Of a DNA stretch of 64,000 nucleotides, positions 45,127-56,499 are shown piece by piece; the stretch's first letter is position 1, and each line of letters starts with the position of its first letter. The position numbers were made by a program, and so were the translations under genes. This DNA is from Rhizomys pruinosus (taxonomy: Eukaryota; Chordata; Mammalia; Rodentia; Spalacidae). The notes under the pieces were generated by a model. The model was not told the origin of the DNA. It saw only the letters and a list, made by a program, of their open reading frames with translations, and ran no database searches. The stretch spans positions 765,247 through 829,246 of the forward strand of contig VZQC01000373.1 in assembly GCA_009823505.1 (NCBI GenBank), in the 5' to 3' direction.

Positions 45127-45143
45127 TACCTTTGTTATTTTTA

Positions 45144-45818
45144 AATGAACATTTATATTAATATTTTAGTTTACAATAAAGAACTATAGATATAAAATAG
45201 TAATCTTTATTTTCTAGACATTTAACAAATGTTTTCAATAGTTTAAATAGAAAAGGACTTGAAATTATTTTTGTATTCCTCTACTAATTTTGAAATACAT
45301 TAAAGATGTTTAAAATCTCTAAGGTAATTAACAAATAGCCATTATTTTTACTTCACCAATGAATATAACATCTTTTTATCTCTTGTGTAAACAATTCATT
45401 GTCAATTACATTACTGTCAGCCCATAAACACTATCATAACTATTATCTCTTACTAATGTGTGACAAATTGGTTGGCTTCATTGAGGAAAAGGCATTGAAT
45501 TACCCATGGAAACATAGAAAGTTACAGAGAACAGTTGAAAGTTGTAAGCTAAATGGCTGTGAGGAAAAATACTGTTGTGCTTCTTAACCAGCTCATGTTA
45601 CACAGTGGATATTTTAATTCCATTCTATTGAGACAAACACCACACAAATCTGTTTAATTATCCACAAGTCAGATATCTAAAGGAGAATGCTTTTAAATAG
45701 TATGGTAGTATAGTTTTTTAAATTTTTATTTATCTTGGCTGACATATACAAATATAAAGTTATACATATTTATAGGGTCACATTTATAGGGTTTCATGCA
45801 TATATACATTGTTTAAAA
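45144..45818. other. No recognised feature
   Basis: AT-rich. A 62-codon ORF (45399-45587) has no recognisable motif. Confidence 0.4.
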
Positions 45819-45828
45819 CTTAAAACTG

Positions 45829-46002
45829 GCTGGGCGTGGTGGTGCACGCCTTTAATCCTAGCACTTGGGAGGCAGAGGCAGGCTGATCTTTATGAGTTCA
45901 AGGCCAGCCTGGTCTACAGAGTGAGTTCCAGGACAGCTGGGGCTACAGGGAGACCCTGTCTTGAAAAGACAGAAAACAAACAAACAAACAAACAAAAAAA
46001 TC
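45829..46002 (+). mobile_element. B1 SINE with TSD
   Basis: Complete B1 with a (CAAA)n tail. A 10-bp TSD (cttaaaactg) lies at 45819-45828 and 46003-46012. Confidence 0.94.
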
Positions 46003-46244
46003 CTTAAAACTGCTGAACATGTCTAGGTCGATAAACATGTATAATTTCTTTGTGGTTAAGAATTCCACAGTTTTGAACAAAATTCCACAGTTCTTTCTTT
46101 GAAGCTTTTGAAATGCATGCAACATCACATCTATATTGAGGCTACTGCAAAATTGTACACCAAAGCATCATGCTGTATGTAACCAACTTGCTATTCATTG
46201 ATAAGTTTCATCACACATTCCTTCTTTTCTTACTATGTTCAGGG

Positions 46245-46424
46245 GTTCAGATTTTTCCTTTTAATTTTATATTACTCTAAAATATGAATATATAGCTTCT
46301 GCCCATGTACATTAATTACCATGCCTGAAAGTAGGTGGTAAGTTAATTCTAGGGCTTATTATGATATTCACATTATAACATCACAATTGCTTTCGGATAG
46401 AAAGAAATATAACAATAAATACGG
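46245..46424 (-). mobile_element. L1 3'UTR fragment, minus strand
   Basis: 'tattactctaaaatatgaat', 'ggtaagttaattctagggct' and 'ggatagaaagaaatataaca' match the reversed 3'UTR at 18640-18790 and 49290-49430. Joined head-on to plus-strand ORF2. There is no poly-T at the left edge. Confidence 0.75.
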
Positions 46425-47210
46425 CTGAGAAACATCTTAAAAAGTGTTCAGCATTGTTAATAATTAAGCAAATGTAAATTAAAACCACTCTAAGATATCA
46501 TTTCACTCTGATAAGACTGGCTCAGATCAAGAAAAAAAAAGGCATAAATGCTGGAGAGGTTGTGAGGAAAGGGGGACACTCATCCACTGCTGGTGGGAAT
46601 GTAAACTTGTACAATCGCTGTGAAAAGCATTGTGGAGAATCCTTAAAAATTCAAAATGAGCCAGGCGTGGAGGGGTGCATCTTTAATCCTAGCCATGGGA
46701 GGCAGAGGCAGGAGGATCCCTGAGAGATGGAGGTCAACCTGGGCAATGTTCTGGGTGGGCTATGACTAGTGAGACCCTGTCAAGAAAACAAATATGAAAA
46801 TGTATAAAAAAAAATCAAAATGAGCCTACCACCTGACCCAGCCATACCACTCTTGGGTATATACCCACAAGACGCATCCTACCACAAAGATACAAGCACA
46901 TCTATATTTATTGCAGCTCTTTTCACAGTAGTGAAGAGTTGGAAGCAACCCAAATGCCCCTCAACTGAAGAGTGGATAACAAAAATGTGGTACATCTACA
47001 CAATGGAGTTCTATGCAGTGGTAAAGAAAGATGACATCATGAGATTTGCAGGTAAATGGATGGAACTTGAAGCCATTATGCTAAGTGAAGTAACAGTACC
47101 AAAAACAAACAAACAAACAAACAACAACAAACAAACAAACAAACGGGGAATGGTTTCTCTCATTTGTGGATGCTAGCACCAAATCCCCCAATTGAAAGTA
47201 AAGCTGAGCT
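46425..47210 (+). pseudogene. L1 ORF2 C-terminal fragment
   Basis: Plus-strand ORF2 C-terminus through the stop and start of the 3'UTR ('ctgagaaacatcttaaaaag' to 'tttgtggatgctagcacc'). Includes a 118-codon open piece (46820-47176) carrying the conserved 'PDPAIPLLGIYPQD' and 'KMWYIYTMEFYAVVKKDD' stretches. A (CAAA)n expansion at 47103-47144 disrupts the very end. Split by a B1-like SINE. Confidence 0.8.
46663..46813 (+). mobile_element. Divergent B1/PB1-like SINE in L1, with TSD
   Basis: 'aggcgtggaggggtgcatct', 'gggaggcagaggcaggagg', then a second half ('caacctgggcaatgttctgg') unlike standard B1, ending 'gtgagaccctgtcaagaaaa'. TSD (t/a)tcaaaatgagcc at 46650-46662 and 46814-46826. Confidence 0.75.
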
Positions 47211-47477
47211 CTCTATTTACCTTTTAAATGGCTCTGTCCTTATCCTGATAGCCCACATGCTGATGGTTGTAGAATTTGCATGGATCTTAAAGTTAATTCA
47301 TCAGACTCTAGTTTATTCTTTCTCTTTGTGATTGTCTTTATTAGTTCCTGTTCTCTGTACTCACACAAATTGTGGGAGATTTTTATTTCTATATTAAAAA
47401 ACTGCTGAAATGATAATCTGTACATACATTTGAGGAAAATCATCTTAGCAATATTTACTCTCCTAAAAATATGAGGA
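47211..47477. other. No recognised feature
   Basis: AT-rich spacer. Confidence 0.35.
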
Positions 47478-47600
47478 TTAAGCAAGGTGATGCATGCTTG
47501 TAATTCCAGTGTGTGGGATGTGAATGCTGGAAGATTAGAAGTTCAAGATTATCCTTAGCTACATAACAAACTGAGGCCAGGAAGGACTGCATAAGACTGG
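47478..47600 (+). mobile_element. Old B1/PB1-type SINE
   Basis: 'gcaaggtgatgcatgcttgt', 'aattccagtgtgtgggatg' and 'gttcaagattatccttagc' follow the 7SL-derived monomer order. Diverged. Confidence 0.6.
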
Positions 47601-47615
47601 ACTCGTCAGAGTCCA

Positions 47616-47616
<1 letters not shown>

Positions 47617-47655
<39 letters not shown>

Positions 47656-47672
47656 ATATATATATATATATA
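47617..47672. repeat. (TA)n microsatellite
   Basis: 56 bp, two TA runs separated by TGTATG. Confidence 0.96.
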
Positions 47673-47734
47673 TGCCTACTGTTGGAGATATTTAAATCCT
47701 AAAATATTTTAGTAATATTTTATAGGTTTTCTTT

Positions 47735-47815
47735 TCTACTGGTGAGGATTGAGCCAATCAAGGTTTTGTTTATGTAAGGTAGAAGCTTTACCATTAAGCT
47801 GTGTTCTCAGCCAAA
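47735..47815 (-). mobile_element. ID-like SINE remnant
   Basis: 'ggtgaggattgagccaatca' ... 'gctttaccattaagctgtg' resembles a decayed reverse-complemented ID/tRNA-type head. Confidence 0.45.
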
Positions 47816-48082
47816 TATTTTATAGTTTTATATAGAGATATTTAGAACTTATTTTTATTAAATTTAATTTAAAATATGTGTCTCAATAATTTTATAAATG
47901 GGATGCATTTAGTTCTGGTTTTTGTTTGCTTTCAATATAAAAATATACAATTCAATTTTTGTGCAGTGGCTTTTAGTTTTATTCCTTGTTTTATTTATTT
48001 AAGCAATTGCTTTATCAAATTCTTTGTATTTTTCAAATTAATTTTTAAAAATATGCTAATTATTATTATTATTTTGCTAAAA
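47816..48082. other. AT-rich, no recognised feature
   Basis: Very AT-rich with an (ATT)n run near 48058. Confidence 0.4.
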
Positions 48083-50153
48083 ATGTCATGTTTTCCCCAA
48101 GGAATTGCTTGAAGGTTCTTCCTTGGCAAGCCCAAACAACCATCAATTCTGACCCCATGCTCCACACTGGGGCCCCTTCCCCGCATGGACACCCAAATGA
48201 GGTTCAGCAAGCATGTGTCCTGTCTTGATCTTCCTGCACTGGCCTCCATGACACAGCCTGGGTAGTCCAACAACGGCAGTCTACATTCTGAAGAGGCTGA
48301 AATCCCAGTAGCCGCTCAGTCCACAAGGTAGATATCTCAGTAGTCCCCATCTGGCATTGAAGCTTTGGAGGATCCTCAAGTTTTAAATTTGAAGTACAAT
48401 TTCTCAGATTTCTCAGACCTTACTGATTATTTCTGGTTATACTTTCCTTTTGGATGCTTAAGGCCACACAGTTAGCCCAGGTTTTTGTTTTCTCAAAGTC
48501 ACTTGAGGATATGGTCCTCAAGGGTCACTCAGAGATTTTTTTTTGGGGGGGGCTGGCTCCTTTTGGCTTTTCAATCACCAGTTCCATCCACTTGGGGACA
48601 CAGTTAGGTCTTGCTAGACCAGGCTTCTCTTTTTGAAGCATGAGCAGACATTCCTCTTTATAAACTGGACACTGGTTGAAGTCCCATTAGTGGATCTCCA
48701 AGACCTCCCTGCACAGGAAGACTGGTGACTCACATTGGAAGGACATTTCTTTAGTTTTTTTTTTTTTTTTAATTACTGTTTTTTTTTTTTAAATTTTTAT
48801 TTATTTATTTATTTTTTTATGTGTATGAATGTATTGTCTGCATGCAGGTCTGCGCACCCGTGTCGTGCGATGCCGCGGAGGTCAGAAGACGGTCTCGGAT
48901 TCCCCTGGAACTGGAGTTCTCCTGGAACCGGAGTCACAGACGGTTCTCAGCCGCCATGTGGGTGCTGGGGATCGAACCCGGGTCCTCTGCAAGAGCGGTC
49001 GTCGCTCTTAACCGCTAAGCCATCCCTCCAGCCCGGAAGGACATTTCAAGAGATGCCCTCATGCATAGTCCCCTGTGACTTAGTTGACCTCTGAGGGCAA
49101 GGAACAAAGTTATCCCTTAGGTCCTTCTGCGAACTTGATATAGGTAACAAGTATGGTCATTAAGAACCCAGAAAGGCTAAGTTACACCAGCTTGATACAT
49201 CCCCCCTATACTAAAATTATATCTTCTGAAAACAAACTGTGTGTTATTTCCATATCATATTTCTTGATTTGCCTTTTTTCATTTTAACTTTATGTTACTC
49301 TAAAATATGTATACATGCCCACCATCATATACCAAAAATCCATAGTCTGAAAATAAATGGTAGGTTAGTTCTAGAACCTGTCTAGGGATTCATAATATAA
49401 GAGCACAGTTGCGTTCAGATCATGATGAATATAACATTAATGTTGCTCAGTTTGCCTTACAACTAGGTACTTGGTGCTACCATCCACAGATGAGGGATAC
49501 CATTTGTCTTTTGTTTTTCTGGGACTGTGTTACTTCACTTAATGTAATATCTTCTAGTTTAACTATTTACCCGCAAATTCCATGATATCATCCTTCTTTA
49601 CTGTTGCATAGAACTCCATTGTGTAGATGTACCACATTTTCTCTAGCCACTCCTCGGTTGAGGGGCACTTGGATTGGTTCCAACTCTTTGTTATTGTGAA
49701 GAGAGCTGCAATAAACATGTCTATACATGTATCTTTGCGGTAGGATGAGTCTTGTGGGTATATACTCAGAAGTGGTATGGCTGGGTCAGATGTTAGGCTC
49801 ATTTTGAGTCTTTTAAGGATTCTCCACACTGCTTTCCATAATGGTTGTATGAGTTTGCATTCCTACCAGCAGTGGATGAGAGTTCCCCTTTCCCCCACAA
49901 CCTCTCCAGCAATTAGTATCATTTGTTTTCTTGATCCTAGCCAGCCTTGTAAGAGTGAGATGATATCTTAAAGTGATTTTGATTTGCATTTCCTTAATTA
50001 TTAGCGATGTTGAACACTTTTAACATGTTTCTCTGCTATTTCTATTTCCTCACTTGTGAAGTGTCTATTCAGCTATTTACTCCATCTTTTGAGTGAGTCA
50101 TTTGTTTTCTTACTTGTTTTTTTTTTGAGTAGTTTATATATTCTGGAAGTTAG
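48083..50153 (-). pseudogene. L1 minus strand: long 3'UTR and ORF2 C-terminus
   Basis: 48083-49200 is the reverse of the long 3'UTR module (compare 2870-3780). 49200-49480 is proximal 3'UTR. 49490-50153 is the reverse of the ORF2 C-terminal end ('ccatttgtcttttgtttttc', 'gcatagaactccattgtgta', 'gctgcaataaacatgtctat'). An 88-codon ORF (49563-49829) is a relic of ORF2. The distal tail and poly-A are missing at the left edge. A B2 (48750-49034) is inserted in the UTR. The element runs into an assembly gap. Confidence 0.82.
48750..49034 (-). mobile_element. B2 SINE, long form, with TSD
   Basis: Full-length minus-strand B2 with the 17-nt duplication and CpG-rich head. A perfect 13-bp TSD (ggaaggacatttc) lies at 48737-48749 and 49035-49047. 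Confidence 0.94.
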
Positions 50154-50192
50154 NNNNNNNNNNNNNNNNNNNNNNNNNNNNNNNNNNNNNNN
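50154..50192. other. Assembly gap, 39 N
   Basis: Run of N between oppositely oriented L1 sequences. True length unknown. Confidence 0.99.
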
Positions 50193-50293
50193 CAGAAAAA
50201 CAAAAAAACAAATGGTATCCCTCACCTGTAGATGCTATCACCAAGTATCTAGTTGTAAGGCAAACTGAGCAATGTTAATGTTATATTCCTTGT

Positions 50294-50333
<40 letters not shown>

Positions 50334-50580
50334 AATGTTAATGTTATATTCCTTTATCTGAAAAAAGCTGTTGTCTTATACTGTGAATCCCTTAACAGGT
50401 TCTAGAACTAACCTACCACTTATTTTCAGACTCTGGAACTTTGGTATATGGGTCAAGGGTATGTATACATATTTTAGAGTAATATAAAATCAAAATGGAA
50501 AAATGTGAATCCTGAAATATGATTTGGAAATAACATACAGTTTGTTTTCAGATGATATAATATACTAAAATGTATAGGTG
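50193..50580 (+). mobile_element. L1 ORF2 end and 3'UTR, plus strand
   Basis: 'caaatggtatccctcacctg' (last ORF2 codons), 'agtatctagttgtaaggcaa', then 3'UTR ending 'aaataacatacagtttgttt'. It is the inverted counterpart of 49205-49530. Contains a (TA)n run at 50294-50331 flanked by a direct duplication. Confidence 0.8.
50294..50331. repeat. (TA)n microsatellite
   Basis: About 19 units. A roughly 20-bp sequence starting 'aatgttaatgttatattcc' occurs on both sides (50273 and 50334). Confidence 0.95.
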
Positions 50581-50581
50581 T

Positions 50582-50584
<3 letters not shown>

Positions 50585-50617
<33 letters not shown>
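50585..50617. repeat. (AT)n microsatellite
   Basis: About 16 units at the distal end of the L1 fragment. Confidence 0.95.
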
Positions 50618-50618
<1 letters not shown>

Positions 50619-50907
50619 CAAGTTGGAGGGAAAAAAAGGAATTTTCGTGTTAAAGGAGCACTGTATTTTGATGCTTTTTTTGGTATCACAAGTTTCCTTT
50701 ATGTTATTTTGATGCTATGTGTATTATAAAGTTCAACTTAAAATAAATAAAAAAAAACAATAGGAAGAGTCAGGCTGTGTATGCTTTCATCACCCAATGT
50801 GACTAAGAAGTGCTTCAATTATGAACAATTAGTGCATGTTAATAAAGAACATGGAAAATGGAAAAAAAAACACATTACATTTTGTTTTGTTTCACATTAT
50901 ATTTTAG

Positions 50908-51020
50908 AGATAAGATCTTGCTATTTTCTATAGGCTGACTTTGAAGCCCTTGGGCAAGTGATCCTCTCCCTCAGCCTCTTGTGTACCTGTGACTACATGG
51001 GTGTGGCAATATGCAGCTAT
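50908..51020 (-). mobile_element. Old 7SL-type SINE (PB1/B1F-like)
   Basis: 'gataagatcttgctattttc' ... 'gatcctctccctcagcctct' ... 'gactacatgggtgtggcaat' follows the reverse-complemented 7SL monomer. Strongly diverged. Confidence 0.5.
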
Positions 51021-51079
51021 ACTCCTTTGGGTGTTTTTATGTAGGAACATATATTATGCTAAAGATATCTCACTTTTAC

Positions 51080-51800
51080 TACTTATCTCTTTTGCTTCCT
51101 GTCTTGTTCCACTGGGCTATCCAGATTACAATGTCAAATTAAAGTAGTTAAAGCTGACATACTTTCAATGTTCCATATTATAAGTAAAATGTTGGTCATG
51201 ATCTTCTTTAGATGTCTTCTATCAAGCTGAGTAATGTTTGCACATTCCTGATTATTAAACATTTTTGTAATATATGATTTAATTTTTTGGTTAAATGCCT
51301 TTTCTATTTGTGCTCATCTGAGATTATGTCTTTTTAATTATTTTGAGGTATAAATTGCACTGCTTCATGACTGAATTTGGCAAACCTTGTATTACTTGAA
51401 CCAACCACACTTGGGCATGTTATGTCTTTCTTTTATACATACTGCTGAATCAAACTGAATATTTAATGAGAATTCAATGTGCACTTTTAACATGATCCTT
51501 GATTTTAAGCTTTTCTTTGCCCAATATCATATTAGAATATGTGCACTTTCCCTTAAGCCCTGCTTTAGATATATTTTGTAAGTTTTTAAAAGTATCATTG
51601 AAGTTCAAATATTTTTAACTTCCTTTGTTGTCTTCCTTTGGGTCTATTGATTGCTTTCTTGGTGTGACTTATTTCCTAATATTTCAAAAGTTACAGATAT
51701 TTTGCTGACACTTATTTCCAGATTTGGATAAGGTTGGTGAACATATTTTGCAAGATTTCAGTCTTCTGAAATTTATTAGATAATCCATATATCTAAACCA
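51080..51800 (-). mobile_element. Probable ancient L1 ORF2 fragment
   Basis: AT-rich with phrases resembling a reversed old L1 ('tggttaaatgccttttctat', 'ggtctattgattgctttctt'). Low confidence: no single diagnostic motif. Confidence 0.35.
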
Positions 51801-51837
51801 GGACCTGTGTGCTTCTTTAAAAAAATATTTAATTTTT

Positions 51838-51960
51838 TGGGGGGGTAGACACTCAGGAGGTAGTAGCAGGCAGACATGTGTGAGTTTGAGATTACCCCAT
51901 CTCTAAAGTGATTTCTAGGCCATCCAGAGCTACATAGTGAGATGCCATTTCAAGAGGGGA
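51838..51960 (+). mobile_element. Old B1 SINE
   Basis: 'acactcaggaggtagtagca', 'gtgtgagtttgagattaccc' and 'gagctacatagtgagatgcc' follow a decayed B1; the first 25 bp or so are missing. Confidence 0.65.
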
Positions 51961-52089
51961 AAAATGAACGTTTTGTAGCTCTTGAGTATAGAGTGTTTTT
52001 TGATGCTAGTTATGTCAAGGAGGAAAATGATGAACAGCAGGAAATCAATCTATTCTTTGTTACTTTTCAGGCTTGCTCCTTGAAAAATG

Positions 52090-52465
52090 GATAACAGTGT
52101 TTTATTCTCCACATTTTGGTCACTTGTGATTTTCTGTGTTAATTATCCTCTGTTGCATGAGGAAGCTTTGCTGGAGAGAGTTCAGAGATGTGTTAACCTT
52201 GTTCTGCTATGGTCCTTGAGCCTTAGCTGCAGAGGTTGTATTGTAGATGTGCCTGCAGAGGTTGTATTGTAGATGTGTCTGTGAGATGCATCTACAGACA
52301 TTTATTCTTTGTTTTTGATCAGTTGTGGAACTCTGTAAAATAATGCATGAAATCCAGTGTGTGTGGGGCCTCTGGAGGGTGCAGATAAGTGAGGGGGTCT
52401 AAATATGATTAAGATGTATTATATGAAATGCAAAAAAATTCAATGAAATATAGATTATAAAAAGA
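52090..52465. mobile_element. L1 3'UTR pieces, mixed orientation
   Basis: 52090-52330 resembles the reversed Lx module ('ccttgagccttagctgcaga', 'tttgatcagttgtggaact'), with a local tandem duplication of 'agaggttgtattgtagatgt' at about 52221 and 52257. 52340-52465 is a plus-strand L1 terminus ('tatatgaaatgcaaaaaaat'). Confidence 0.5.
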
Positions 52466-52957
52466 CAACAATTCCAAAAAAAGACAACAGTTATCTTGGT
52501 ACAAATGATAGACCTTTTAGTTAGTAAATTAGTGGTATTAAAACATGACAACCTTTATTGGTAGAAAGCTTTTAGTGGGATATTCATAATTTAGTACTTT
52601 TGTGAAAAGAAACCTGGACACAAAGGATTTATAAGTCATGGCTTTTTGAAAATTTTTGCATAAAATTTGCGACCATCTGGTACAAACTGGACACATTTCA
52701 GGACAGAGACAGCTTTTTTTTTTTTTTTTTGGTATTAGTAAGGAATCTAGTTCACCTGAGGTAGAGGTTTCTAGTGTTAGTCCCTGTAGAACACAGCTGG
52801 TATGTGAGAAATGACCTGAGGAAATGTGAGAGCAGAGAGGGACATGACATTAACAGTGTCTGCTTTATCGAATGACACTCCCTAAAGCCCGATATTGTGT
52901 AAGAAAATTCATGCAATTCTCACTTCACAATTTAAACCTTTGTGTTAATCAAAAAAC
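52466..52957. other. No recognised feature
   Basis: AT-rich; one poly-T run (52714-52731). Confidence 0.4.
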
Positions 52958-52965
52958 ATATTTCA

Positions 52966-53192
52966 TGGGCTGGAGAGATGGCTCAGCAGGTAAGAGCACC
53001 GACTGCTCTTGCAGAGGACCCGGGTTCAATTCCCAGCACTCACATGGTGGCTAAGAACTATCTTTAACTCCACTTTCAGGGGAATCCAACGCCCTCTTCT
53101 GACCTCCGCGGCATTGTACAACACGGGTGCACTAACCTACATGCAGACTGTACACTCAAACACATAAAAAATAATAAGTAAAAAATTAAAAA
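52966..53192 (+). mobile_element. B2 SINE, short form, with TSD
   Basis: Head 'gggctggagagatggctcag', A and B boxes intact ('gggttcaattccc'), body with a single 'aactccactttcagggg'. TSD atatttca at 52958-52965 and 53193-53200. Confidence 0.9.
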
Positions 53193-53346
53193 ATATTTCA
53201 GTTTGGTCTATTACCTTACTGATTCTTTTAAATTTTAATACTTGATGAAAATTTTTCTGAAGATGAGTGTGCCTCATTTGAAGAATAATATGAGTTTTTA
53301 TTACTATTTCAGAGTGAAAAGAAATTATAAAAATATATATGTGTAT

Positions 53347-53551
53347 GGGCCTGGAGAGATGGCTCAGCTGTTAAGAACACTGGCTGCTCTTACAGAGGAC
53401 CTGGGTTTGAATTTCAGCACCCACATGGTGGCTAACAGCTATCTGTAACTCCAGTTCCAGGGAATTCAGTGCCCTCTTCTGAACTCCATGGGCACTGCAT
53501 GACACAGGTGCACTTACATGCACGCAGGGATAACATTTATACACATAAAAT
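53347..53551 (+). mobile_element. B3-type SINE with TSD
   Basis: Head 'gggcctggagagatggctca', B-box-like 'gggtttgaatttc', B3 body 'ctgtaactccagttccaggg', tail 'acacataaaat'. TSD of aaaatatat type on both sides. Confidence 0.87.
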
Positions 53552-53569
53552 AAAAATATATGTATACAA

Positions 53570-53699
53570 TTATTTTTCTAGTTATATTGAATTTTTGAGA
53601 TTTTGATAAAATATACAATTTGATAATATTTAGATTCTCTTTCCCATACCCACCTCCCATTATTCCCCCTGCCCAATTTAATGATATTATCTCTCTCCA

Positions 53700-53733
<34 letters not shown>

Positions 53734-54300
53734 ATTATACAGAAATAATAATATATAATGCCTACAAAGTCTAATTTGTGCATCTAACTATCCTTCAGTG
53801 AGGATCTATCCACTGAAGCCCAGTCAACCTACCAAGAGTCCATTCCCTGTAAGAGACTATTTCTGCTCCACCCAGCTGGCATCTGTTGAACAATTTCCTT
53901 AGGTGGGGTTGGAGTTTCTTATTCACCTTCTCAGGTCTAGAGACTTCTAATGCTAGTACTGGGATTTTATCTGACTTGAGCTTACATGGGATTCATGCCT
54001 CCTGTGACTGTTGCTACTGTGAGTTCATGTGGGTAATTGACCACCTATCTGGAAAACATTTTTCTTGTGGTGGCCCACACCTCTGGCTCTTAGAATCTTT
54101 CTATCCTCTCTTTTGCAATGATACTTGAGTCTTGGGAGGCAGAAGTTGGACATACTTGTCCTATTCAGGGATATGTACTCTGCAACCTCTTGCTGTTTGC
54201 ATATTGACCAGTTGTGGGTTTTTGTGCTAATCAGTATCTGTAGCATAAGGAAACTTCTCTGGCAAGAGATGAGAGATGCATTGATCTATGGCTCTAAAAA
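53570..54300 (-). mobile_element. Old Lx-type L1 3'UTR, minus strand
   Basis: 'acttgagtcttgggaggcag', 'gcatattgaccagttgtggg' and 'ggcaagagatgagagatgca' match the reversed Lx module (compare 58860-59050). (AT)n at 53699-53734 lies near its left end. Confidence 0.65.
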
Positions 54301-54539
54301 TAACTAATAGTCAGTTTAATACAACAAATATTTAGTAGGAAACTAGGATTAATATATTTATATGTTTCCTATGACCTGTTAGCTTCAAGATCCTAAGCCT
54401 GATATCAATGTCATGTATATAATTTTCAAGTACTCATGACTAACTAATAAATAATGCCTAGCTAGTGTAAAAAACCTGAAGGAACCATATTAGTCTAATA
54501 ATCTAATAACAATATCTTTACATGAGTCCACATGCAAAG

Positions 54540-55725
54540 CTGAAGACTACATAACAAGGAATAGTGCCAGAGAAGATAAACCTTCCTTTGAGTTGTTGGC
54601 CGGGGTAGTCCAAGAGACTCCCAAATCACACAGGCTATTGCCACAGCCCTTGATTGCCTCCCGAACCTGAAGGCAAGGCCCTATTGTTGAAGATAGGATA
54701 TATTTTGGAGACCAGAATTGGAGCAATGGAGCTGGAACTGACCTGGAAGCCACTGCCCCTGAAGGCTAGCTCTCATAGCTATGGAGAACAATATGCAACA
54801 TGCTAAGGGAGATCATCAATTGATGGTCCAACATCAGCTTTATGACCAAGCAACTACATCAATAACTGGCATGGCATATGACATCACTGCAGTAGTAACA
54901 CTTTTATCTTGGGGACAATCAATGGCTGATTAATTGGACTTAAAGCACACTCAATGGGAGGAAACTCATGTATGGTACTGTAAACACAGCCAGATATATA
55001 AGGCTGGAGAGATCATAGATCTTAGAGAAATTCCCAAGATTGTCACTTTTCTAGGCTAAGGTAACATCTCACTAACTACAAAATAGGTATTCTTATATAT
55101 TCTTATATTTACAGATAAATATCCCAGACACCATTCAATAAAGAAGCTTCTTTTGTACCAGATGAAGAATATTACAGAGCCCCACAACTGTGCACAAACA
55201 GACATTGTTTATTAATTGCCCAAGCCTAAATGGTACATCTACAATGCAACCTCTATACCTAAGGCTCATGCAACATAGAACAAAGGGTCAAGAGGACACT
55301 GATTAACCTCTTAACTCTCATTAAGGAAGCTTCCTCATTCAAAGGGGGATAGGAACTCAAAAGGTCATGGATTATCAAAATATGGAGTTTGGGAGTCTAC
55401 AGAGTGTGGATCCATGGATAGGTCGCCTATATTCAGCTTCACTAACCCAGGGCCCAAGGAACATCGATTAAGAGGGGGCAGAAAAACTGTAAGAGCCAGG
55501 GTGGCAATGCAAGACCATATGAAATAGAATCCTACAAGCTCCTGGGACTCTGCTTATAAAGACCTACAGCATTGGTGTCAGCATGCACAAGACCCATGCA
55601 AGCACAACCAGACAAAATTCCAGCACAGAAATACAGAAATGGGTATCAGAACCCAATCTTAGCTGAAGAAATATTGACAGCTGATTACAGTTGCACGAGA
55701 AAGAACTGGCCTTCTTTTAAGATCG
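54540..55725 (+). mobile_element. Old Lx-type L1 3'UTR, plus strand
   Basis: 'acacaggctattgccacagc', 'ggtacatctacaatgcaacc', 'aggaagcttcctcattcaaa', 'cctgggactctgcttataaa' and 'ccagacaaaattccagcaca' follow the Lx 3'UTR in sense orientation for about 1.2 kb. It is the longest continuous Lx copy here and faces away from the minus-strand copy at 53570. Confidence 0.72.
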
Positions 55726-56262
55726 TGTACTGGAATTATCTAATTTTCTCTTTTAATTTTACTGGGGCTTGTAGCTAGAGATTACCTCGAGCTTAGAGAA
55801 GATTTCGAATTTGAACTTTTGAACTATGTTGAAACTGTTAAGGCTGTGGGAACTCTTGGAGATGGACTAAATATACTTTCATTGTGGAGTAGATACGACC
55901 CTTTGAGGGACAAGAGTGGAGTATTTTGGCTTGAATATGAAGGGTTCCCAAAGGAAGTTCCCAAAGCAGTGATGTTCAGATAACTCCATTGAACTCACAG
56001 ACCCATGACATGCGAACTATTTGTAGGAAACATGCCCATGGGCTTTGTCCTTGACGTATTATCTCTTGTCACTGGCTTCTAGCTCTGGCTTTCTGCTTCC
56101 TGGCTGCCAGGGACTTGGCAGCTTTCTTCCATCATGGCCTTCTGCAATAAAATTCTGCTCTTCCCTGCCCTTCCACAGACCTAAAAGCAATGGAGCTAGG
56201 TTACCATGGCCTGGAAGCTCTGAAACCATGAGTCAAAATAAGCACTTCTTCCCTTAAAAAAT
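55726..56262 (+). mobile_element. MaLR internal end and 3' LTR (MT/MTE-like)
   Basis: 55726-55927 has MaLR internal phrases ('gaacttttgaactatgttga', 'ggctgtgggaactcttgg'). From about 55928 an LTR-like block begins 'tggcttgaatatgaagggt' and includes 'gcaataaaattctgctc'. Diverged; boundaries approximate. Confidence 0.55.
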
Positions 56263-56324
56263 AAAAATAAAAATCCAATTTCTTAAAGACTTATGTCTGC
56301 ATTTAGTTTTAGGAATTCTTTCAA

Positions 56325-56430
56325 AAAATTTGGAAGAAGGGTCTCACTATGTAGCTCTATCTGGTCTTGAACAAACAGAGCTTTACTTACTGAGAGCTGT
56401 GACCAAAGGTGTGCTCTAGCATGCTTGGCA
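56325..56430 (-). mobile_element. Old B1 SINE
   Basis: 'gtctcactatgtagctctat' and 'gtgtgctctagcatgcttgg' mark a decayed reversed B1. Confidence 0.55.
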
Positions 56431-56499
56431 GGCACTACAATTCACTTTGCTTAACCAGAAAATACGGTTTAGTTTGGGCTTTGGTCTTACCCACCTCAA

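Noticed and set aside
53570..55725. Opposed Lx 3'UTRs as one 5'-inverted L1
   Set aside because: The two halves appear to overlap in 3'UTR content, which twin priming of one RNA would not give; two insertions are more likely.
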